This document shows, piece by piece, positions 32,801 to 37,936 of a stretch of DNA of 37,936 bases (positions are counted from its first letter, which is position 1; the number at the start of each line of letters is the position of its first letter). Made by a program: the position numbers and the translations under genes. Under the pieces are notes generated by a model, which was not told the origin of the DNA, did no database searches, and saw nothing but the letters and a program-made list of their open reading frames with translations. This stretch comes from JAADEM01 sp965371855 (GTDB lineage: Bacteria > Bacteroidota > Bacteroidia > Bacteroidales > Marinilabiliaceae). Location of the stretch: contig CBDUZZ010000046.1 in assembly GCA_965371855.1 (NCBI GenBank), positions 1-37,936 on the forward strand. Reading direction: 5' to 3'.

Positions 32801-34327
32801 CAGTCGTTGAGGTTTATCCGAAAGAGCAGCCATAGGAGTATCATTTCCCATCGATCCTATTGGTTCAGCTCCGGTTTGAGCCATTGGAAAAATTATACTT
32901 TCAAACTCCTCCTTATTATATCCAAATGACTTAAGATACTCTGGGTATCTATCACCCAAACTGGATGGAAATCTCTGTTTTACCTCAATATCCTTCAGCC
33001 TGATTCTGTTTTCTTTAAGCCAGTTTGTGTACGGATGGCGATTTGATAATTGAGCTTTTATCTCTTCATCAGGTATAATTATTCCCAACTGTGTATCTAC
33101 AAGTAACAGTTTTCCCGGCTTAAGTCTTCCCTTCTCTTTTATCTCTTCGGGTGGAAATGATTGCACACCTACTTCCGACCCCATAACAATGGTATCGTCT
33201 TTGGTTATAACGTACCGTGAAGGTCGCAGGCCGTTTCGGTCAAGAGTACCGCCAATATATCTGCCATCAGAGAACACAATGGAAGCAGGACCGTCCCATG
33301 GTTCCATTATCGTGGAATAGTACTCGTAATAAGCTTTTAAACTTTCAGGAATCGGATTTTTATCATTCCATGATTCAGGTATTAACATGCTTAATGCATG
33401 TGGAATAGTTCGTCCTGTAAGCATCAGGAATTCCAATACATTATCCAGTGATGCCGAGTCGCTCTTGCCGGGCTCAACAACAGGGAATATCTTTTTCAAA
33501 TCATCACCAAACCTGTCAGACTCAAACAGACCTTCACGAGCCTGCATCCACAACCTGTTTCCTTTAATTGTGTTTATCTCACCGTTATGAGCCATTGTTC
33601 TAAATGGCTGTGCAAGATCCCATGTAGGAAAAGTATTCGTACTAAAGCGTGAGTGAACAAGTGAGATTGCACTTTTCATGCGGCTATCCACCAAATCAGG
33701 AAAGTACTGACCCAATTGTTCGGGAGTTACCATCCCCTTATAAATAAATATCTTTGACGACAGACTAGGAATATAAAAACCTTCTTTTTCAGTAAGATCA
33801 GATTGGGCAATACTATTTTCGCTCACCTTACGAACGAGATAAAGCTTCCGCTCGAGAACGTCTTGTTCATAGTTACCTTTAATAAACACCTGCTTTATAA
33901 AAGGCTCAGCCCTTGATGCTATTTCCCCAATAACACTACTGTTTACCGGCACGTCACGATAACCTATCAGTTCAAGTCCCTCCTCTTCAACTGATTTCTC
34001 AAGAGTATCAGTGCATACCTTTGCTTCATCTTTGTTTTTTGGCAAGAAAAGTAGTCCTGAACCATATTTTCCCTCAAGAGGTAGCTGGAAATCAAATGAG
34101 CTAAAAAACTCATGCGGTATTTGAATCAATATTCCTGCACCATCTCCGGATTTATTATCCGAACTCTCAGCCCCGCGATGGGTCATATTAACCAGTATCT
34201 CTAGTCCACGTTTTACAATATCGTTTGTCTTATTGCCTTTAATATTAGCCATAAAACCTATTCCACAATTGTCATGCTCATTTGAGGGGTCGTATAACCC
34301 CTGAGGTTTTGGAAATCTTTTTTGCAT
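29807..34327 (-). CDS. gltB: Glutamate synthase (NADPH) large subunit
   Basis: 1506 residues, normal for the alpha subunit. A short propeptide (about 20 residues) precedes the nucleophile in HDNCGIGF (Cys21), the start of the class II glutamine amidotransferase domain (about 21-420). The central domain follows (about 470-770). The FMN synthase domain is at about 830-1200, with GSISKEAHEAMALAMN, SNTGEGGEDA, AQGAKPGEGGQLPG, ISPPPHHDIYSIEDLAQLI and SGTEGGTGASP. The 3Fe-4S Cys residues are in CHLNTCPAGIATQ. The C-terminal GXGXG beta-helix is at about 1260-1450. Its stop is 88 bp before gltD. The 5' leader is unusually long and structured (see leader ORF). Confidence 0.98.
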   Translation of the reverse strand: MQKRFPKPQGLYDPSNEHDNCGIGFMANIKGNKTNDIVKRGLEILVNMTHRGAESSDNKSGDGAGILIQIPHEFFSSFDFQLPLEGKYGSGLLFLPKNKDEAKVCTDTLEKSVEEEGLELIGYRDVPVNSSVIGEIASRAEPFIKQVFIKGNYEQDVLERKLYLVRKVSENSIAQSDLTEKEGFYIPSLSSKIFIYKGMVTPEQLGQYFPDLVDSRMKSAISLVHSRFSTNTFPTWDLAQPFRTMAHNGEINTIKGNRLWMQAREGLFESDRFGDDLKKIFPVVEPGKSDSASLDNVLEFLMLTGRTIPHALSMLIPESWNDKNPIPESLKAYYEYYSTIMEPWDGPASIVFSDGRYIGGTLDRNGLRPSRYVITKDDTIVMGSEVGVQSFPPEEIKEKGRLKPGKLLLVDTQLGIIIPDEEIKAQLSNRHPYTNWLKENRIRLKDIEVKQRFPSSLGDRYPEYLKSFGYNKEEFESIIFPMAQTGAEPIGSMGNDTPMAALSDKPQRLFSYFRQLFAQVTNPPIDPIREGLVMALTNYIGSVSKNMLEESPLNCRSIKFESPIVNNTDLGKIKDFRRDEFTHVTIPMLFPSNSGGDGLKKAVDEMCQKAEKAVDDGMHYILLSDRDITKDRLPVPSLLAVAAIHHHLIKNKKRMQIGLIVETGEAHEVMHFALLLGFGASVINPYVSFGIIDDLVKQGKIKMKYREARENYIKAINKGLLKILSKMGISTLRSYHGAQIFEAVGISKGVIDEYFTGVPSKIGGVGMDEIAKEYEMVHKSAYEKSFNSNPFASRGALVYRKYGEKHGWNPDTIGLLQWATSRNDYEKYKEFSKLVEKDNQTPLFIRGFLKFKEEIKPIDINEVEPVENILKRFVTGAMSYGSISKEAHEAMALAMNKIGGRSNTGEGGEDAKRLKSQARSSIKQIASGRFGVTSNYLVNADELQIKIAQGAKPGEGGQLPGFKVDKIIGGLRKSTPGITLISPPPHHDIYSIEDLAQLIFDLKSINPTATVSVKLVSENGIGTVAAGVAKAHADLIVISGTEGGTGASPASSIKHAGMPVEIGLADVQQTLVLNNLRGRVKIQTDGQLKTGLDVIKMAMLGAEEYGFATGALITLGCVLMRKCHLNTCPAGIATQDKMMRKRFLGKHEYVVNYFRFIAQEVREYLAQLGLRSMDELVGRVDLLEQDRNVGNWKTKGIDMSNLLHFPEEAKVYPIRNITKQKHKIDDVLDKQLIKQANPALVNKSKVWIAMDINNTDRTVGAMLGGKVSKSYGEKGLPKNTINCTFKGSAGQSFGAFIPNGISFRIEGDANDYLGKGLSGGKIIVVPPTGSTFVPEENIIIGNTVLYGATSGFLYVRGVAGERFAVRNSGAHAVVEGVGDHCCEYMTGGRVVVIGKTGRNFAAGMSGGIAYVLNEDGNFGYYCNKGLVDLTPVEDYADVQELQFMLNKHLMHTNSEKAQKILVNWERYLPMFVKVIPFEYKKVLEEQKLRELEKKLRETEDAPYLFE

Positions 34328-34328
34328 A

Positions 34329-34382
34329 TTATTTAGTCTTTAAAGGAGGAAAACACATCGGGCAAACACCACCTTGCAACAT
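34329..34382 (-). CDS. 17-codon leader ORF with CPMC motif directly upstream of gltB
   Basis: The minus strand reads ATG (34382) to TAA (34329-34331): MLQGGVCPMCFPPLKTK. One base separates its stop from the gltB ATG (TAA T ATG), so translation of the two is probably coupled. The CPMC pair could bind metal or respond to Cys/thiol state, but this is speculation. The codons CCT CCT are also an anti-SD-like sequence (CCTCC) that can pair with GGAGGA about 65 nt upstream in the same leader. No ribosome profiling or conservation data were available to me. The evidence is position, size and composition. Confidence 0.5.
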   Translation of the reverse strand: MLQGGVCPMCFPPLKTK

Positions 34383-34497
34383 TGAATCAACCTGATTAAC
34401 TCATGAATTTATCAGGCAAAAAGTATCGATTTCTAATATTATGCACATCCTCCACTTACAATCTAACACAAAATGTATAATGAGATTTAGAAATCGA
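34383..34497 (-). promoter_or_regulatory. Structured 5' leader of gltB with two inverted repeats
   Basis: TCGATTTCTAA (34426-34436) and TTAGAAATCGA (34487-34497) are a perfect 11-bp inverted repeat, and the distal arm covers the predicted transcription start. CCTGATTAA (34391-34399) and TTTATCAGG (34408-34416) form a second stem with one mismatch. These could be an RNA fold or a regulator-binding dyad. No known riboswitch was recognised. Confidence 0.5.
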
Positions 34498-34500
34498 ATG

Positions 34501-34531
34501 CAAAAGTAGCTTAAATTATCCTTTTTTCCAA
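34501..34531 (-). promoter_or_regulatory. Promoter of the gltB-gltD operon
   Basis: On the minus strand TTG (complement of 34529-34531), 20 bp, then TACTTTTG (complement of 34501-34508). The -7 box is an exact TAnnTTTG. The predicted start near 34494 leaves a leader of about 165 nt before gltB. The rest of the gap to 34576 shows nothing else. Confidence 0.7.
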
Positions 34532-34576
34532 TTTAAAACAATTGAAATAATGACTTTTGTCAGCAAAACAAACAGA

Positions 34577-35332
34577 CTAAAACCTTTTATATCTAACAAG
34601 AAAAAACAAAAAACGGGAACCAATAATAAAATGTCTTAAAAGGGTGGGCATAAAACCAAAATGGTGTCTCATAATCTTAAATCTCTCTTTTAATCCTGCT
34701 GTAATATTCTGTTTAGTAATCCCACCATCCAGAAAACGTGACAATATCTGATGAGTATTTACAACCCTGTCAGCCCTTTTCAGTGCGAGCAAACACCACT
34801 CAAAATCGGCTGACAACCTGTATTGTGTATTATACATGGAAACAACTCTTTTAGATACTATTATTGATTGATGACTTACCAGCATTCCATTCTTGAAATC
34901 CTTCCATGACAGTGATGAAGGTGGTTTAAGTCTTCTGCTGCCTATTTCATTCCCGTTACTGTCTATCATAACGGTATCACCATAATAAACATCGTAAAAG
35001 GGTACATTATGAACATTGAAAATACGCTCCAGAGTATCAGGCTCAAACACCTCATCACCTGAGTTAATAAACCACTGATATTCACCGGTTGCAATTTTAA
35101 TTCCTTTGTTCATTGCATCATAAATACCATCATCAGGTTCAGATACCCACTTGATAATTTCACCCGAATGTTCCCTTAATATATCAACCGTTCCATCGGT
35201 AGAACCACCATCAACAATAATATATTCAATATTGGAATAAGTTTGTGATGTGACACTTTTAATTGTTTTTTCAATGGTGTCAGCACCGTTATAAACAATT
35301 GTTATTACTGATATTTTTGGTAATGATGTCAT
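34577..35332 (-). CDS. Glycosyltransferase family 2
   Basis: 251 residues. The GT-A domain occupies about residues 6-200: PKISVITIVYNGADTIEKTIKSV, YIIVDGGSTDGTVDIL, VSEPDDGIYDAMNKGI with the nucleotide-sugar-binding DD, and FINSGDEVFEPDT providing the metal-binding acidic pair. The EPDDGIYDAMNKG wording is typical of WcaA-like enzymes that add sugars to surface polysaccharide or lipid-linked oligosaccharides. A hydrophobic C-terminus (FLFFLVRYK) suggests membrane association. Donor and acceptor are unknown. It lies 33 bp after the GT4 gene on the same strand. Confidence 0.93.
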   Translation of the reverse strand: MTSLPKISVITIVYNGADTIEKTIKSVTSQTYSNIEYIIVDGGSTDGTVDILREHSGEIIKWVSEPDDGIYDAMNKGIKIATGEYQWFINSGDEVFEPDTLERIFNVHNVPFYDVYYGDTVMIDSNGNEIGSRRLKPPSSLSWKDFKNGMLVSHQSIIVSKRVVSMYNTQYRLSADFEWCLLALKRADRVVNTHQILSRFLDGGITKQNITAGLKERFKIMRHHFGFMPTLLRHFIIGSRFLFFLVRYKRF

Positions 35333-35365
35333 TAAAATAAGTTTTGTGACCTTTCTATATCAGGC

Positions 35366-36634
35366 TCAGGAATCATTAAGCAACCTTTTATACACTTCAA
35401 AATATTGTTTAGCAACCACATCTCCGGCATATTCCCGAAGAACTTTCTCTCGAGCGTTTTTACTCATCTCTTCAATGTCTAAAAGGAAAAGAGTTTCGTA
35501 GATACCGGTAGCCAGACTTAATGCATTTTTAACTTCGGCAAGAAAGCCAGAATGTTTATGTTTAATCATTTCAGGTACTCCCCCGGTATGGAAACCAACT
35601 ACCGGAGTGCCACAGGCCATAGATTCCATTACAGTATTTGGTAGATTATCCTGCAGTGATGGCAGAACAAAGATATCAGCAGCATTATATATTCTTATAA
35701 GTTCATTGACATCTGATATAAACTTCATACTATGAATAGTAAGAGGAATACTATTTTTTGTCTCCTGTGATATTTTCCCGAAAACAACAATCTCTACGTT
35801 CTCTTTAAAAACATGAAAACTGTCAATTAATATATTCAAAGCTTCAAACAGATAACGTGCACCTTTTCTCAAGTCTGATAAATTTGCAGCCCCAAAAAGT
35901 AATAATTTTTTGTCTGTGGGCAGACCAAGGTCTATACGACACTCCCTTTTATCCATTGGCTTAAACATCTTAGTATCAATAGGATTTGGTATTGCAGAAA
36001 CATCTTTATTTCTAAATAAAGAACTTTCGGATGAAAGTGCACGCATCCATTTACTGCAAGCAACAGGATGAAGTAACACTTTGCTGTATAGTTGTTTCTT
36101 AATCACGAACTGCCTCGCAGACAAGTCTTTCTTGCCTGGTTTTTTTAAGAAAGGGCAAAACGAACATCTCTCCAAAAACTCCAAACATGTACCTGCATAA
36201 TGGCAACCTCCTGTAAAAGACCACATATCATGCAGAGTCCAAACTATAGGTTTACCAATATCAAAAAGTTTTTTAAGGCCATTCAGCGAGAGATATCCCT
36301 GATTAATCCAATGAAGATGGATTACATCTGCATCCCACACAAGAGGATGCTCAGATATGTCAACACCTATATTGGCCGGCGAAAACGCATATCTTAAAAT
36401 GGCATTCTTCTCGTAGGGTAAAAATGTGAGTCGTTCAAACGCAAAACGTGCAAAAGCTTTTCCCTTATGCAGTCTTCCCTTCCCTATCGGAACAACTCCT
36501 TTTACGTCGGTTCTTGCATCCTGAACCAACATATTTGACTCAACCCCGAAATTGCGCAAAGCAACGTTTAGGCGGTTTGCTGCGACAGCCGCTCCACCAA
36601 TGATGTCACTATTATTAATGTGAACTATTTTCAA
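35366..36634 (-). CDS. Glycosyltransferase family 4 starting at a TTG overlapping trpS
   Basis: 422 residues with the GT-B fold. The N-terminus MKIVHINNSDIIGGAAVAANRLNVAL is strongly conserved in this subgroup. TLHDMWSFTGGCHYAGTCLEF with several Cys (about 135-160) follows. The Rossmann donor site has LLFGAANLSDLRKGARYLFEAL, and the GT4 signature FVLPSLQDNLPNTVMESMACGTPVVGFHTGGVPEMI lies at about 320-355. The start codon is TTG at 36634, within the overlap TTGA with the trpS stop. The conserved N-terminus begins exactly there, which supports this non-ATG start. It probably acts in surface polysaccharide synthesis. Confidence 0.94.
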   Translation of the reverse strand: MKIVHINNSDIIGGAAVAANRLNVALRNFGVESNMLVQDARTDVKGVVPIGKGRLHKGKAFARFAFERLTFLPYEKNAILRYAFSPANIGVDISEHPLVWDADVIHLHWINQGYLSLNGLKKLFDIGKPIVWTLHDMWSFTGGCHYAGTCLEFLERCSFCPFLKKPGKKDLSARQFVIKKQLYSKVLLHPVACSKWMRALSSESSLFRNKDVSAIPNPIDTKMFKPMDKRECRIDLGLPTDKKLLLFGAANLSDLRKGARYLFEALNILIDSFHVFKENVEIVVFGKISQETKNSIPLTIHSMKFISDVNELIRIYNAADIFVLPSLQDNLPNTVMESMACGTPVVGFHTGGVPEMIKHKHSGFLAEVKNALSLATGIYETLFLLDIEEMSKNAREKVLREYAGDVVAKQYFEVYKRLLNDS

Positions 36635-37623
36635 AAGAACGGTTTGAATCCTATTATCTCTCTAACATCCTTAATCGTTTTCGAAGCACTTGCATGAGCT
36701 TTCTCTTTTCCTATTGCAACCACCTTAGCAAGATAGGCATTGTCAGCTTTTATTTCATTTATTTGTTCCCTTATTGGAGTTGTAAAGTTGATGATATCTT
36801 CGGCTAATTGTTTTTTAAGATCACCATACCTAATCTCACAATTGTTATATTTATCTCTGAAATAATCAACCGTATTAGAAGTAGATACAACATTCATAAG
36901 CGTAAAAAGATTTGCAACAGGTTCGGGCATTACAGAGTTTGGGTTAGTAGGGCCTGAATCGGTAACTGCTTTCATAACTTTTTTACGTATTGCTTTAGGG
37001 TCATCGGCGAGGTATATTCCATTCCCTTCCGATTTCCCCATTTTACCACTTCCGTCCAATCCGGGAATCTTAATCAAATTCTCACCGAAATTAAATGGTT
37101 GGGGAATGGTAAAATAATCATTCTTATACATACGATTAAAACGACTGGCAAATTTACGTGTCATTTCCAGATTCTGCTCCTGGTCTTTTCCCACAGGAAC
37201 TTTAGATGCCTGATGAATAATAATATCAGCAGCCATTAATATTGGATATGTTAACAATCCGGCATTCACATTCTCAGGCTGTTTTCTTGCTTTATCTTTA
37301 AACGAAGTTGTACGTTCCAATTCGCCAAGATAGGCATTCATGCTAAGCAAGAGAGTCAATTCAGCCACCTCAGGCAAATCACTCTGTATATACAGGGTGC
37401 TCTTTTCAGGATCGAGACCTGAGGCAAGATATTCAGCTAATACCTGCTTCACATTATTATGCAAGTCCTCAGGTGTTGGGTGAGTTGTCAATGAGTGATA
37501 ATCAGCAATAAAAAAGTAACAGTTGTAATCCTCCTGCATCTTTAAAAAATTCCTTACCGCTCCAAAATAATTTCCCAGGTGTAAATTCCCGGTAGGTCGT
37601 ATGCCGCTAACAACAGTTTCCAT
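36631..37623 (-). CDS. trpS: Tryptophanyl-tRNA synthetase
   Basis: 330 residues, a class I aminoacyl-tRNA synthetase. The HIGH-type motif is PTGNLHLGNYFGAV (residues about 11-24). The tryptophan-specific region DQEQNLEMTRKFASRFN is present, and the KMSKS-type loop is DGSGKMGKSEGNGI (about 192-205). It charges tRNA-Trp. The next gene starts inside its stop codon, so the glycosyltransferases probably depend on its transcript. No Trp-rich leader peptide was seen upstream. Confidence 0.98.
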   Translation of the reverse strand: METVVSGIRPTGNLHLGNYFGAVRNFLKMQEDYNCYFFIADYHSLTTHPTPEDLHNNVKQVLAEYLASGLDPEKSTLYIQSDLPEVAELTLLLSMNAYLGELERTTSFKDKARKQPENVNAGLLTYPILMAADIIIHQASKVPVGKDQEQNLEMTRKFASRFNRMYKNDYFTIPQPFNFGENLIKIPGLDGSGKMGKSEGNGIYLADDPKAIRKKVMKAVTDSGPTNPNSVMPEPVANLFTLMNVVSTSNTVDYFRDKYNNCEIRYGDLKKQLAEDIINFTTPIREQINEIKADNAYLAKVVAIGKEKAHASASKTIKDVREIIGFKPFF

Positions 37624-37814
37624 AATAGTTTGTCAAGTTAAAAGTTCATCAAGCTTATAAAATTTAGTGATGCAAATGTGATAAAAAAAACAGACAGATA
37701 AAAGCTCATCCCTTAAAAACACATTCTTTAAACCAGAAAATGAATGTTGAATGTTTATCAAGTTTGTTAAAACCTATAAACGGCAAAATCATTAAAGTTT
37801 TCCTTCTCTTTTTC

Positions 37815-37845
37815 TTGTTTATGTTAAAAGCATTTATTATGTTTG
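37815..37845 (+). promoter_or_regulatory. Outward-facing Bacteroidota-type promoter at the right edge
   Basis: TTG at 37815-37817, 20 bp, then TATGTTTG at 37838-37845, an exact TAnnTTTG. The predicted start is near 37852, pointing right and divergent from trpS. The remainder of 37624-37814 is AT-rich with no recognised feature. Confidence 0.6.
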
Positions 37846-37864
37846 AATGACCTTACGCATTACC

Positions 37865-37936
37865 ATGACCGCAATTAACTACATGCAAACCGTCAAAACT
37901 TCTGCATCCCACTGTTTACAGAGAGAGAGAGAGAGA
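37865..37936 (+). CDS. Possible start of a gene running off the right edge
   Basis: From ATG 37865, about 13 nt after the predicted transcription start, the frame stays open for 24 codons to the window end (MTAINYMQTVKTSASHCLQ, then alternating Arg/Glu). The terminal (GA)n run at about 37920-37936 makes the last codons doubtful. It may be a contig-end artefact. No product can be named. Confidence 0.2.
   Translation, partial: MTAINYMQTVKTSASHCLQRERER

Noticed and set aside
34398..34454. Second small ORF in the gltB leader (ATG after GGAGG, 15 codons)
   Set aside because: The GGAGG abuts the ATG with no spacing, the frame ends far from gltB, and it shares bases with the inverted repeats.

Overview
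The window looks like a chromosomal segment of a member of the Bacteroidota, probably a Bacteroidales/Marinilabiliales-type anaerobe or microaerophile. The evidence is low-GC DNA, a type IX secretion C-terminal domain, a DUF4492-cydA-cydB cluster, a Bacteroidota-style ECF sigma factor, and several promoters of the Bacteroidota form (TTG, 19-21 bp, TAnnTTTG). The phylum is a strong inference. The genus is not determinable here.

Layout. 1-3.4 kb: a small DUF4870-like membrane protein, an SPFH/band-7 protein, then a CHAD-domain protein and a DUF434 protein on the minus strand. 3.4-6.5 kb: a cytochrome bd oxidase operon (DUF4492, cydA, cydB) that ends in a 40-residue single-span membrane protein, a candidate accessory subunit. 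6.9-10.8 kb: an ECF sigma factor without a visible anti-sigma, a PAS/coiled-coil/HTH regulator, and a large DUF4954 beta-helix protein. 10.9-12.9 kb: a 146-bp MITE with a 4-bp target duplication lies directly upstream of glmS. 13-17.6 kb: hisG-hisD-hisC-hisB on the minus strand, preceded by a complete attenuator: promoter, 17-codon leader peptide with four consecutive His codons, competing stems and an intrinsic terminator.

17.7-26 kb: a secreted peroxiredoxin-like protein and pssA, then three exported proteins in a row: a beta-propeller lipoprotein, a GH110 alpha-galactosidase-like lipoprotein, and a 1164-residue Asp-box/discoidin protein with a type IX secretion tail. This looks like a small glycan-processing locus without SusC/SusD. 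26.0-26.5 kb is a scar region: a 290-bp element with 26-bp inverted ends, and a decayed, internally deleted second copy of part of the beta-propeller gene.

26.5-28.2 kb: a TonB-C/TPR protein and an orphan membrane protein. 28.3-34.5 kb: gltB-gltD (glutamate synthase), with a structured 5' leader carrying a 17-codon upstream ORF containing CPMC that stops 1 bp before gltB. 34.6-37.6 kb: trpS followed by two glycosyltransferases, the first starting at a TTG that overlaps the trpS stop. The right edge carries a good promoter facing outward and ends in a GA dinucleotide run.

Much of the window is nitrogen and amino-sugar metabolism (gltBD, glmS, his), and two of these units have leader-type control readable in the sequence. 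No tRNA, rRNA, CRISPR array or intact transposase was seen.
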